A stretch of DNA of 64,000 nt from Synechococcus sp. BO 8801 (GTDB lineage Bacteria; Cyanobacteriota; Cyanobacteriia; PCC-6307; Cyanobiaceae): assembly GCF_002252675.1 (NCBI RefSeq), contig NZ_NQKY01000007.1, positions 1 to 64,000 on the forward strand. The letters run 5' to 3'. Position numbers and translations under genes: made by a program. Numbering within the stretch: position 1 is the stretch's first letter; each line of letters begins with the position of its first letter. The notes under the pieces were generated by a model, which ran no database searches, was not told the origin of the DNA, and worked only from the letters and a program-made list of their open reading frames with translations. Positions 8,715-16,661 of the stretch are shown here, one piece after another.

Positions 8715-9083
8715 ATGCTCAAAGGTGCCGATCTGCTCGCCAAGGTGAAAGAGCTGGGCGATGCCTCGAAGTCCGATCTGGTGCGCAGCTGCGGCTACGT
8801 GAGCACCAAGAAGGACGGCAACGAGCGCCTGAACTTCACGGCCTTCTACGAAGCGCTTCTCGATGCCAAGGGGATCAACCTCGGCGACGGCGTCGGCAAG
8901 GCGGCCACCAAGGCCGGCCGCAAGCTCGGCTATACCGCCAAGGTCCAGTTCAACGGCAACCTGCTGGTGGGCAAGGCCTACACCGCGATGCTGGGCCTCG
9001 AGCCGGGCGATGAATTCGAGATCAAGCTCGGTCGCAAGGCGATCCGGCTGGTGCCCGTGGGCGGCTCCGACGACGACGAGTGA
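8715..9083 (+). CDS. AbrB-family transition-state regulator of cyanobacteria (cyAbrB)
   Basis: A 122-residue protein with the cyanobacterial AbrB layout: an N-terminal cyanobacteria-specific part (MLKGADLLAKVKELGDASK, then CGYVSTKKDG) and a C-terminal swapped-hairpin DNA-binding region (NLLVGKAYTAMLGLEPGDEF, then EIKLGRKAIRL). An acidic tail (GGSDDDE) ends the protein. cyAbrBs are DNA-binding global regulators of carbon/nitrogen balance in other cyanobacteria. The gene is monocistronic, with its own likely promoter and a strong hairpin about 100 nt downstream. Confidence 0.9.
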   Translation: MLKGADLLAKVKELGDASKSDLVRSCGYVSTKKDGNERLNFTAFYEALLDAKGINLGDGVGKAATKAGRKLGYTAKVQFNGNLLVGKAYTAMLGLEPGDEFEIKLGRKAIRLVPVGGSDDDE

Positions 9084-9179
9084 AGCTTTGTACGGCGTAC
9101 CGCTGTCGCCGTCGCTTCCGATCTAAACCAAAGGTGCGGGGCCGGGGAGATTGATCAACTCCCCAACGCCTTCGCAAAG

Positions 9180-9212
9180 TAGCCCCCCTCGGGTCATGCT
9201 CGAGGGGGGCTA
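9180..9212 (+). terminator. Strong hairpin, candidate terminator for cyAbrB
   Basis: A perfect 12-bp inverted repeat, TAGCCCCCCTCG and CGAGGGGGGCTA, with a 9-nt loop. No U-tract follows (the next bases are CGTGTGTTCG), so it is either an L-shaped terminator or an mRNA 3'-end stabiliser. Confidence 0.55.
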
Positions 9213-9319
9213 CGTGTGTTCGGGGTCCGGGCCCTGTGCTTTGGAATGCACACGACGGGGCGAATCGTCAACCAATCCGCAACCTTCTGTTACGTTGAAG
9301 GCCGCTGCGTGGTCCATCC

Positions 9320-9532
9320 ATGCCTCACCCCCCATCCCATCCGGCAGCAGCCCTGCACCCCGGCAGCTTCGTGGCGCTGGGCAGCCGCCAGGGCGGCACC
9401 TACCAGGTGATCAGCATCGACGAGGAAACCGACAGCTGCTGGGTGCGGCGCTGGCCCCTCACCCGCCACGGATCCCCCGCCTTCTCGGCCGCCCTGCCCG
9501 ATCTGCGTCCCCTGCACCGCCCCTCCCACTGA
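9320..9532 (+). CDS. Small conserved cyanobacterial hypothetical protein
   Basis: A 70-residue protein. The core, FVALGSRQGGTYQVISIDE followed by CWVRRWPLTRHG, looks like a compact all-beta barrel (SH3/KOW-like strand pattern), similar to short picocyanobacterial proteins of unknown function. The C-terminal tail is Pro/His-rich. Only one in-frame start exists. It is monocistronic or linked to the short ORF that follows. Confidence 0.55.
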   Translation: MPHPPSHPAAALHPGSFVALGSRQGGTYQVISIDEETDSCWVRRWPLTRHGSPAFSAALPDLRPLHRPSH

Positions 9533-9566
9533 GCCCTTTCCCCTTGCCCTGCACCGGAGTACAGCC

Positions 9567-9695
9567 ATGATCCCGATGGGTTTCGTCATCACCTCACGGC
9601 TGTTCTGCCGCGCCGGTCGCCTGGCCCTGCTGGCGGCCTCCCTGGCCCTGGTCGCGGAGGCCCTGGACCTGGCGCTGGCCCACACACTCTCCTGA
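9567..9695 (+). CDS. Possible 42-residue membrane peptide
   Basis: A short ORF with an ATG and a GGAG about seven bases upstream. The peptide starts MIPMGFVITSRLFC and has an Ala/Leu-rich hydrophobic stretch (RLALLAASLALVAEAL), fitting a single-pass membrane peptide. It lies between two plus-strand genes. No homologue is recognised, and it could be chance in GC-rich DNA. Confidence 0.35.
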   Translation: MIPMGFVITSRLFCRAGRLALLAASLALVAEALDLALAHTLS

Positions 9696-9758
9696 GGTTG
9701 CACACGAGCGCCCTGGGTACCCTGAGCCGATGGCAGCGACGGACCGGGGACAGCACCC

Positions 9759-10607
9759 ATGACCGAGGGCATGGCAGGGGCATCGACCCTGGTGGAGCTG
9801 CTCCAGCTCCCCTTCATGCAGCGGGCCCTGCTGGGCGGTCTTCTCAGCGGCGCTCTCGGCGGCGTGCTGGGCAGCTTCGCCGTGCTGCGCCAGCTCTCCT
9901 TCTTCAGTGACGCCCTGGGCCATTCGGCCCTGCTCGGCATCACCCTGGGCCTGCTGCTGGGCATCGATCCCACCCTGGTGCTGATCCCCTTCGCGGTGCT
10001 GTTCGCCCTGATGACGAACCAGCTGGTGCAACGCAGCAAGCTGCCGGCCGATGCCCTGCTGAACATCGTCTATTCCTCTTCGCTCGCCATGGCCGTGGTG
10101 GCCCTGAGCCTGCTGCACGTCTACAAGGGCGGCATCCAGCAGCTCCTGTTCGGCGACATCCTGGGGGTCACCTGGCTCGACCTGGCCCTGATCGGGGCCC
10201 TGCTCGTCGTCACCACCGGCTACCTCACCCTCACCCGGCGCGACCAGGTGCTGCTCACCCTCGACGAACCCCTCGCCCGCTCCCGAGGGGTGGCCGTCTC
10301 CCTGCACCGGTTGCTGTTCCTGGTCCTGCTGGCCGTGGTGGTGGCCATCTCCGTCAAGGCGGTGGGGGTGCTGCTGATCAGCGCCTTCGTGGTCATCCCC
10401 GCCTGTGCCTCGCGGCTGGTCAGTCGGCGCTTCGGCACCTATGTGGCCCTCTCCGCCGGACTCGGGGCCGCCGGCGCCGTGCTCGGCCTGCTGCTGTCGG
10501 CCGCCTTTGCGCTGCCCTCCGGCCCCTGCGTCGTGATCGCCCAGCTGGTGGCCTTCCTGGTCGCCCTGGCGGTGGCACCGCTGCGGGGCCGGGCGGCGAC
10601 CTCCTGA
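9759..10607 (+). CDS. Metal ABC transporter permease (ZnuB/MntB-like)
   Basis: A 282-residue ABC-3 family permease with about eight hydrophobic segments. Family landmarks are FMQRALLGGLLSGALGGVLG at the N terminus, the SDALGHSALLG motif (around residues 48-58), and the late VGVLLISAFVVIPACAS segment. Partners in this family are zinc, manganese or iron uptake systems. No ATP-binding or metal-binding partner is in the window, so those subunits must be elsewhere. It is convergent with the cupin gene 7 nt away. Confidence 0.85.
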   Translation: MTEGMAGASTLVELLQLPFMQRALLGGLLSGALGGVLGSFAVLRQLSFFSDALGHSALLGITLGLLLGIDPTLVLIPFAVLFALMTNQLVQRSKLPADALLNIVYSSSLAMAVVALSLLHVYKGGIQQLLFGDILGVTWLDLALIGALLVVTTGYLTLTRRDQVLLTLDEPLARSRGVAVSLHRLLFLVLLAVVVAISVKAVGVLLISAFVVIPACASRLVSRRFGTYVALSAGLGAAGAVLGLLLSAAFALPSGPCVVIAQLVAFLVALAVAPLRGRAATS

Positions 10608-10614
10608 ACCGCGA

Positions 10615-11313
10615 TCAGCCGGGCGGGGAGGCCGTCCCCGGGTCAAGGTGGCCGGTCTTGACCCAGATCAGGCAACCGCCCCCGCTGAAGGGCGCATGGC
10701 GACTGCCGGCCGGATTGCGCAGCCAGGTCCCGGCCGGGTAGGCCCCCTGCTCGTCCTCGAACACCCCCTCGAGCACGAAGATCTCCTCGCCCCCCGGGTG
10801 GGCGTGGAGGGGGAAGCGAGTTCCGGGCTCCCAGCGCACCAGGGCCACGTGCTCCAGGCCGAAGCCATGCAGGGGCAGGACGCTCAGGCCGGGCACCAGG
10901 CCGGGCACGAAGGTGGAGGAGCCGGTGTCGATCACGACCCGCGTCTGGTCGGCCGGATCCATCTGGCGGAGCTTCACCAGGATGGTGCAGCCGGCCGCAC
11001 TGAAAGGGGCATGGGCGGAGCCGACCGGGTTACGCACGTAGGTGCCGGGGCCGTAGTCGCCCTGCTCATCCGAGAAGACCCCCTCGAGCACGAGAAACTC
11101 CTCGCCGCCGTCGTGCCCATGGGGGGAGAAACGGCTGCCGGGGGCGTAGCGGACAACCGAGGTGGCCCGGGCGACCTCCCCGCCGTCGCGCTCCAGCGGG
11201 CGCCGCTCCACCCCGGCCAGGGGTGAGGGATACCAGGGCAGGGAGCCGCTGTCGACGACCACCCGCAGGGCCGGATCGGCATGGAGCTGGGTGGGGAGGG
11301 GGGCGGGGGCCAT
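10615..11313 (-). CDS. Double-cupin protein related to ChrR
   Basis: A 232-residue protein made of two ChrR-type cupin domains. Each has the metal-binding signature, HGHDGGEE in the first half (about residue 68) and HAHPGGEE in the second (about residue 176), and each ends in a similar RNPxGSxHAPFS block, showing internal duplication. In Rhodobacter, ChrR is a zinc-binding anti-sigma factor for singlet-oxygen response with a C-terminal cupin. Here the anti-sigma function appears to be in the separate RskA-like gene 3 nt upstream, so this is probably a sensor or effector of the same operon. Confidence 0.75.
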   Translation of the reverse strand: MAPAPLPTQLHADPALRVVVDSGSLPWYPSPLAGVERRPLERDGGEVARATSVVRYAPGSRFSPHGHDGGEEFLVLEGVFSDEQGDYGPGTYVRNPVGSAHAPFSAAGCTILVKLRQMDPADQTRVVIDTGSSTFVPGLVPGLSVLPLHGFGLEHVALVRWEPGTRFPLHAHPGGEEIFVLEGVFEDEQGAYPAGTWLRNPAGSRHAPFSGGGCLIWVKTGHLDPGTASPPG

Positions 11314-11316
11314 CGT

Positions 11317-12018
11317 TCAGAGGGAGCTGGTGAGCAGCATCGGGCCCCTGGGCGCCGGGCCGTTGGGGTCGCCTTCAACGCTGACGCTGACGGCGCTGGC
11401 TTGGCTGGTGGGGGAGAGGGGGATGGGCATGGCCACCTGGCCGCTGGCGTTGGGCACAAAGTGGACGCAACCGACGGTCTTTCCCCCCACGGTGGCCCAG
11501 AGGCGGTAGGTGCGCTGCGGCGGCAGGGGGGGGAGGTGGCTGAGGGTCAGCAGGTTGTGGGTGCGGTTGCCGGTGACCAGCACCTCACCGGCCGCCTTCT
11601 GGCCGGGCTGCACGGCCTGCAGCGGCAGCAGGCGGGGATCGGCGAGCGGTGCCGGCGCCAACTGCCGCTGCAGACCCGCCAGCTGCTGGCGGGTCTGGTG
11701 CAGCTCGCCGGCCAGCACCAGCAGGCCGGCCGCCAGCAGGGAGGGCACCAGCCAGAGGCGCCAGGGCCCCGGCCGGGAGCTGGGCTGCAGGAGGCGCCGG
11801 CGCAGGGCGGGCGGTGGCACCGCCGTGGCCGGCAGTGCCAGGGGCAGCAGTTCCAGGGTGGTGCTGAACTCCTCGAGCCGCTGGCGCAGCTCGGGCCGCT
11901 CCCGCAGGAGCAGGGCCAGCTGCTCCCGCTCGGCCTCCTCGAGGTCCCCCAGGGCATGGCCGGCGAGCAGGGCGTCGATGCCGGCGGCATCGGGGGTGGG
12001 GATGGCGTCGGGAGTCAT
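11317..12018 (-). CDS. RskA-family anti-sigma factor
   Basis: A 233-residue protein with an N-terminal helical sigma-binding domain (DALLAGHALGDLEEAEREQL), one membrane segment (about residues 90-106, LWLVPSLLAAGLLVLAG) and a periplasmic RskA C-terminal domain. The domain order is that of anti-sigma K. Its ATG overlaps the stop of the ECF sigma gene by 4 nt, indicating coupled synthesis. It presumably holds the sigma factor at the membrane until a periplasmic or redox signal acts. Confidence 0.8.
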   Translation of the reverse strand: MTPDAIPTPDAAGIDALLAGHALGDLEEAEREQLALLLRERPELRQRLEEFSTTLELLPLALPATAVPPPALRRRLLQPSSRPGPWRLWLVPSLLAAGLLVLAGELHQTRQQLAGLQRQLAPAPLADPRLLPLQAVQPGQKAAGEVLVTGNRTHNLLTLSHLPPLPPQRTYRLWATVGGKTVGCVHFVPNASGQVAMPIPLSPTSQASAVSVSVEGDPNGPAPRGPMLLTSSL

Positions 12019-12596
12019 GGCTGGGCGGGCGAATCGTGGAGGAGGGCGCGCAGGCGGATCAGGCCCTGGCGGGCGCGGGTCTTGACGGTGCCGAGGGGCA
12101 ACTCCAGCAGCGCTCCGATCGCCGACTGGCTGAGTCCTTCGTAGTAGGCCATCTCCAGCACCTGGCGCTGGTTGGCGGGGATCGCCGCCAGGGCCCCCCG
12201 GACCCTGTCGGCCAGATCCTCGGACTCGGCACGGTCGTGGGGCGTGGGCACGGCCGCAGGGAACAGGTGCTCCGACCAGCGTTGCACCAGCTGCCAGCGG
12301 TTGGCGCGCTGGTTGAGGCGGTTGATGGCCATCGAGCGGGTCAACAGCAGCAGGTAGGCCAGCACCGGACCCCGAGCGGGGTCGTAGCGCCCCTGCTGCC
12401 AGTAGCGCAGGAAGACGTCATGGGTGAGGTCTTCGGCCTCCTGGCTCGAGCGGCACAGCCGCAGGGCCAGGCGGTACACCGGACCGCTGCAGCTGTCGTA
12501 GAGCGCGCCCAGATCGCCGGCCTCGCCAGGGGCCCCCGAAAGGGAGCCCCGCAGCGGCGGCCGTCTGGGGGGGGCTTCGGCGTCGGAGGGGTTCAC
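12015..12596 (-). CDS. ECF-type RNA polymerase sigma factor (SigK-like)
   Basis: A 193-residue protein with a sigma region 2 core (EAEDLTHDVFLRYWQQG), an interdomain linker, and a region 4 helix-turn-helix (MAYYEGLSQSAIGALLE, GTVKTRARQGLIRLR). No ATG exists in the right place; the GTG at 12596 gives a normal ECF length, whereas longer starts would run into the EamA gene. It is coupled to RskA and the cupin downstream. The likely output is a stress regulon; the signal (photo-oxidative or organic peroxide) is inferred only from the ChrR-like partner. Confidence 0.8.
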   Translation of the reverse strand: MNPSDAEAPPRRPPLRGSLSGAPGEAGDLGALYDSCSGPVYRLALRLCRSSQEAEDLTHDVFLRYWQQGRYDPARGPVLAYLLLLTRSMAINRLNQRANRWQLVQRWSEHLFPAAVPTPHDRAESEDLADRVRGALAAIPANQRQVLEMAYYEGLSQSAIGALLELPLGTVKTRARQGLIRLRALLHDSPAQP

Positions 12597-12609
12597 GACC
12601 GGGGGGTGT

Positions 12610-13608
12610 TCAGCGGGAGTGCCGTTCTTCGGATACCGGCGAAGGCTGCGATCGGATGGGGCCCGGCCGGCGGCTGACGAACACGCCGGCCAGCACCAGG
12701 GCCGCACCGGCCAGCACGGGGATGCCCAACGGTTCCCCCAGCAGCAGGGCGGCACTGAGGACCGCCACCACCAGGGCCAGCGAGCTCCAGAGGGAGACGA
12801 CGGCCACGCTGCAGCGGCGGTAGGCCTGGCGCAGGGCCAGCTCCCGACCCAGGGAGAGGGTGACGGCATAGACGCCGATCACCCCCACCACCCACCAGAG
12901 CCGCAGCAGGAGGAAATGCTGCGGTCCGAACAGCACCAGGGCGATGGCGCCGAAGACCAGGGCGCTCAGCAGGGTGGGCACCCCCACACTCACGGCCGCC
13001 GGCCAGCGGCGGGCGGCGATGGCGCGACCGCTGACGGCCGAGCCGGCGAAGGCCAGCACCCCCACCAGGGCCCAGGCGATGCCGGCGGCGTCATCCATCC
13101 GGCCGCTGCCCATGGCCGTGGCCGCCTGGGGCACGACCAGCCCGGCAGCGATCAGCACCAGGCTGAGCCGGAAGCCGGCGGGGAGCGCCTCCCCGAGCAG
13201 CCAGCGCGCCAGCAGGGCGGAGACGGGCAGCACCAGGGCGAACAGCAGGGTCTGGCTGATCACCGACAGGGATTCCAGGGCGAGGTAGTAGGCCACAGGC
13301 CCGAGAAACAGGCCCAGGCCCCCGTGCAGGGCGAGCAGGCGCCGATCGGCCGGCCCCAGCTGCGCCAGGTCGTTGCCCAGGCTGCGCCGTCCGGGGATCA
13401 GGGCCGCCAGACCTACCGTGAGCTGGGCCAGGAAGAAGACATTGCAGAAGCTGATCGGGTTCTCACCATCCACCGGATGGGCCATCCCGTGGTCCTGCAG
13501 GCCCTTGAGCACGGTGGCATCCAGCCCCCGCAGCAGCACGTAGAGCAGCAGCGGCAGCAGGCCCGGGATCGGCCGCGGTCGCCCGTCCGATGGATCTGGG
13601 AGCCTCAT
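12610..13608 (-). CDS. EamA/DMT-family permease
   Basis: A 332-residue inner-membrane protein with about ten hydrophobic helices arranged as two EamA repeats. The ends of both repeats carry the family's glutamate signature (ARWLLGEALPAGF, ALLLGEPLGIPVLAGAALVL). Substrates in this superfamily are metabolites or amino acids and cannot be predicted here. Only 13 nt separate it from the ECF sigma gene, so it may be the first gene of the sigma operon. Confidence 0.75.
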   Translation of the reverse strand: MRLPDPSDGRPRPIPGLLPLLLYVLLRGLDATVLKGLQDHGMAHPVDGENPISFCNVFFLAQLTVGLAALIPGRRSLGNDLAQLGPADRRLLALHGGLGLFLGPVAYYLALESLSVISQTLLFALVLPVSALLARWLLGEALPAGFRLSLVLIAAGLVVPQAATAMGSGRMDDAAGIAWALVGVLAFAGSAVSGRAIAARRWPAAVSVGVPTLLSALVFGAIALVLFGPQHFLLLRLWWVVGVIGVYAVTLSLGRELALRQAYRRCSVAVVSLWSSLALVVAVLSAALLLGEPLGIPVLAGAALVLAGVFVSRRPGPIRSQPSPVSEERHSR

Positions 13609-13711
13609 CGGCTCAGGATGGCGCCCTCCAGGCCACCAGGGAACAGCCGGAGAGCGGCCCGGAGCGCTGGGCCGGGACCCCTACTGTTCCTGCGTCGGGC
13701 TCCGGGTCCTC

Positions 13712-14587
13712 GTGCGCCTCTCCACCGTCCTCAACCAGCTGTCGCGGCCAGCACGCCGCACCCTGGATCACCAGCGCAGCCCCTGGACCAGCCTCTGGCG
13801 CCAGCCGGTGTCGATGGCGATGCGGATGCCATGGCCGGTGTTCTTCCTGGCGATGACGCTCATCTACCTGGCGGAGGTGCTGATCTTCGCCCTGGCGTTC
13901 CAGCTGGATGCCGGCCATGTGGAGGCGGAGGGGGCGATGGGGCTGCCCGCCAGCGGCATCTTCGCCCTGCAGAACATGTTCAGCGCCAGCTTCCAGTCGG
14001 CCAGGGTGAACTCGCCCTACACCCTGGGCCTGGCGGCGGGCCAGCGGATCATCGGCATCCTGACCACCGCCATGGTCACAGGTCTGTTCTTCCTGCGCTT
14101 CACCCAGGTGGATTCCCCGCTGCGGTTCAGCCGCCAGCTGTGCCTGAGCTGCTGGCCCGGTGGTCACCTCAGCTGCCGCTTCGTCACCACCGACCCCAGC
14201 TACTGGCTGAAGGTGTCGTACACGATGGCCCTGTTCGTGGATGAGGAGATCGAACCGGGGCTGTGGCAACGCCGGGTGCACCCGCTGCCGTTGCTGAACC
14301 CGTCCACGCCCCAGCTGCATGTGACGGCGGTGCTGACCCACCCGCTCACCCCGGAGAGTCCCCTGGTCCAGCTGGGTCTCGACGCCATCGCCCGGGCCAG
14401 CGGTGCCCTGATGGTGCTGGTGGAGGGTTCCGACGAGGTGACGGGATCGTCCCTGCTCCAGGTCCACCACTACCGCCTCGAGGACATTCTCCAGGGCCGG
14501 ACCTTTGCCGATCTGGTGTCCGTCGACGGCCGGGGGCGTCGCCAGGTGAATCTCGACGCCCTCCACCACACCGTGCCGATCACCTGA
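13712..14587 (+). CDS. Kir-like protein without the K+ selectivity signature
   Basis: A 291-residue protein with the inward-rectifier layout: TM1 (about 42-64), re-entrant pore helix (about 82-92), TM2 (about 105-131) and a cytoplasmic immunoglobulin-like Kir domain (132-291). The latter is recognisable from LTHPLTPESPL, GALMVLVEGSDE, YRLEDILQGRTFADLV and NLDALHHTVP. Where KirBac has TIGYG, this protein has SFQSARV (about 93-99). Potassium selectivity is therefore unlikely; it may be a non-selective channel, an inactive paralogue, or a sensor. Monocistronic. Confidence 0.75.
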   Translation: MRLSTVLNQLSRPARRTLDHQRSPWTSLWRQPVSMAMRMPWPVFFLAMTLIYLAEVLIFALAFQLDAGHVEAEGAMGLPASGIFALQNMFSASFQSARVNSPYTLGLAAGQRIIGILTTAMVTGLFFLRFTQVDSPLRFSRQLCLSCWPGGHLSCRFVTTDPSYWLKVSYTMALFVDEEIEPGLWQRRVHPLPLLNPSTPQLHVTAVLTHPLTPESPLVQLGLDAIARASGALMVLVEGSDEVTGSSLLQVHHYRLEDILQGRTFADLVSVDGRGRRQVNLDALHHTVPIT

Positions 14588-14697
14588 ACCGGCACCGGAT
14601 CGAATCCGGAGCGGCCGCCCATGGGTATCTGCTGGTGAGCGCGGGTTCTGGCGTCGCAACGCCTGGCCTGTCCCTCGCCCCTCACACCCCATTCGCC

Positions 14698-15201
14698 ATG
14701 ACCCGCTCCCCCCGCACCGTCCTCACCGGCGCCCTCACCCTGGTGGCGGCGGCGGCCTTCTCCGGCACCGTCCTCCCCGCCCGCAGCCTCGGCCTCCCCG
14801 CCGTCGAGCCGATCACCCCCGCCCTGGCTTCCCTGGCCCAGGCCATGGCGAAGGCCAGCGGCAGCTTCCGCAAGGCGGAGGCTCCCGTCAGCGGCGGCTT
14901 CTCGATCAGCGAGCAGGGCGGCAAGACGGTGCTCACCCTCAGCGGCGACTTCAAGACCAACGCCATGGCCCCGGATCTGTGGGTGGCCTTCAGCCCCTCC
15001 GCCACGCCCCTGGCGATGAGCAAGGCCCCCGCCTTCCCCCTCAAGCCCGGCAGCTACACGCTGCTGTCGAAGCTGAAATCCAGCAAGGGGGGCCAGAGCT
15101 ACGTGATCCCCGCCTCGATCGACCTCAAGGCCCAGAAATCGGTGCTGATCTGGTGCCAGAAGTTCAACGCCACCATGGCCTGGGCGCCCCTCAAGCCCTG
15201 A
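14698..15201 (+). CDS. Secreted DM13-domain protein
   Basis: A 167-residue protein with an N-terminal signal peptide (hydrophobic stretch ending near LPARSLG) and a C-terminal DM13 domain: SGGFSISEQGGKTVLTLSGD, DLWVAFSP, SYVIPASIDL, and the near-terminal single Cys in LIWCQKFNATMAWAPL. DM13 is a proposed redox domain with a conserved Cys. It lies next to a molybdopterin oxidoreductase/cytochrome b pair on the opposite strand (convergent), consistent with periplasmic redox chemistry. Confidence 0.75.
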   Translation: MTRSPRTVLTGALTLVAAAAFSGTVLPARSLGLPAVEPITPALASLAQAMAKASGSFRKAEAPVSGGFSISEQGGKTVLTLSGDFKTNAMAPDLWVAFSPSATPLAMSKAPAFPLKPGSYTLLSKLKSSKGGQSYVIPASIDLKAQKSVLIWCQKFNATMAWAPLKP

Positions 15202-15224
15202 GCGTCAGGCCCCTCAGCGTCCAC

Positions 15225-15926
15225 TCAGAGTCCGGCGAACCACTCGTAGCCCCTGTCCTCCCAGGTGCCGAGACGGTCGCCGAGGCTCGTCATCAGCTCC
15301 AGGCCGGTGACCCACTTGCTCTGCTTGTAGCCGAGCTTGATGGGGCTCGCCAGCCGCACGGGGGCGCCGTTGGCCACGGGCAGCGGCGCCCCGTTCATGT
15401 GGGTGGCGAGCAGGGTCTGGGGGTGCAGGGCGGAGGCCAGATCCCAGGTCTCGAAGTACTGGTCGGCGGAACGGATCGCCAGATAGGCCCCGAGGGGAGA
15501 CGGGCCCGCCAGGGCCAGCACATCGGCCAGCCGCGGGCCCGACCAGGCGACGATCGCCGCCCAGCCCTCCACGCAGACGTGGCGGACGACGCACTCCCGC
15601 TGGGGCAGGGCGGCCAGGGCGGCCAGATCAAGGCGCAGGGGGCGGCGCACCGCCCCGTTGACCACGAGCCGGTAGCTCTCGGGCGGGAGGTTGGGCGTGC
15701 CGTTGAAGCTGTTGACCAGCAGGGCGGCCGGCTCCACCTGGCTGCGCCGGAATTCGGGCAGCGGCCCCTTCCCCTGCAGCAGGGCCTCGATCCGCTCGTT
15801 CAGCGGCTGGGTGGCGGCGCCCACCGCGTTGCTCCAGCGGTTGAGGCCACAGCCGCCGAGCAGCAGGGAGGAGCCGCCGGAGACCAGCAGGCCGAGGGCA
15901 CGGCGGCGGCCGGGGTCGCTGCCCAT
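15225..15926 (-). CDS. Molybdopterin-dependent oxidoreductase (sulfite oxidase/MsrP fold)
   Basis: A 233-residue exported protein with a twin-arginine-like N terminus (DPGRRRALGLLV) overlapping a lipobox-like LLGGC. The catalytic domain has the Moco-ligating Cys in VVRHVCVEGWAAIVAWSG and later substrate-loop blocks (PVRLASPIKLGYKQSKWV). It resembles the YedY/MsrP and sulfite-oxidase-like catalytic subunit. Its start overlaps the stop of the upstream cytochrome b gene (TGATG), forming an oxidoreductase/membrane-anchor pair. Substrate unknown; sulfite or oxidised methionine are family options. Confidence 0.8.
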   Translation of the reverse strand: MGSDPGRRRALGLLVSGGSSLLLGGCGLNRWSNAVGAATQPLNERIEALLQGKGPLPEFRRSQVEPAALLVNSFNGTPNLPPESYRLVVNGAVRRPLRLDLAALAALPQRECVVRHVCVEGWAAIVAWSGPRLADVLALAGPSPLGAYLAIRSADQYFETWDLASALHPQTLLATHMNGAPLPVANGAPVRLASPIKLGYKQSKWVTGLELMTSLGDRLGTWEDRGYEWFAGL

Positions 15927-16546
15927 CACAGGGCCATGCGCCGCAGCAGCCGCAGGCCGCCCACCCGCCAGGAGAGCCCCACGTGGGCCACCAGCAGCAG
16001 GGCGATGGCGGGGATGGTGGCCAGGTGACAGACCCGCAGCGTCTGCCAGCTGGAGTGGCCGGCCGGCTCGGCGAAGGCGAACAGGGACACCAGCCACCAC
16101 AACTGGGCCGGCTTGTACATGGCCAGGCCCGTGATCAGGCTGAAGGCCAGCACGACCAGCATCAGGGTGTAGGTGATCCGGTGGCTGGCCAGGCGGCGCC
16201 GGGGGGGACTGGCGCTGCGGCGCAGGGTGCCCAGATCGCCGCCGTCGGCCAGGCGCCGGTGGCGGCGCTGCAGCAGCAGGCCGATCCAGAGCCCCAGGTT
16301 GGCGGCATACAGACCCATGACGCCGAAGTGCCAGTCGCGGCCGCCGGCCAGCCAGCCGCCGAGGGTGAGCCACTCGGGCACGGTCGCCCCCGCCCGGCCG
16401 CCGAAGACCGGATTGGCGTTGTAGATCTCCAGGCCGCTGCCGGCCATCAGCAGCAGCACCAGCAGGTTGAAACCGTGGAAGGCCCTCGTCCACAGGGGGT
16501 GGGCGCCCGGGCGAGCGGAGCCGGAGGCGTCAGAGAGCGTGATCAC
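15926..16546 (-). CDS. Cytochrome b561-type membrane subunit
   Basis: An integral membrane protein of ~206 residues with four hydrophobic helices and heme-ligand candidates in HPLWTRAFHGFN (first helix), GRDWHFGVMGLY and LATIPAIALLLVAHVG (last helix). This is the Ni/Fe-hydrogenase or formate-dehydrogenase gamma type of cytochrome b. It should pass electrons between the quinone pool and the Moco protein encoded 1 nt downstream. The GTG at 16546 is chosen; upstream starts would overlap the divergent HPP gene. Confidence 0.75.
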   Translation of the reverse strand: MITLSDASGSARPGAHPLWTRAFHGFNLLVLLLMAGSGLEIYNANPVFGGRAGATVPEWLTLGGWLAGGRDWHFGVMGLYAANLGLWIGLLLQRRHRRLADGGDLGTLRRSASPPRRRLASHRITYTLMLVVLAFSLITGLAMYKPAQLWWLVSLFAFAEPAGHSSWQTLRVCHLATIPAIALLLVAHVGLSWRVGGLRLLRRMAL

Positions 16547-16661
16547 CGGCTGACGCCAAGGGAACGCCGTCAGTCTGCCGAGCTGTCCTTGTACCCGCTG
16601 CCACACGATCCAGCGGCAGAACTCACCACAATGGCCGGTCAACCCCTTGCGGTTGCCTCCC

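Noticed and set aside
12015-12869. Longer ECF sigma start at 12869
   Set aside because: The extension is Trp/Pro/Ser-rich and lies in the coding region of the EamA gene; the GTG at 12596 gives the normal length.
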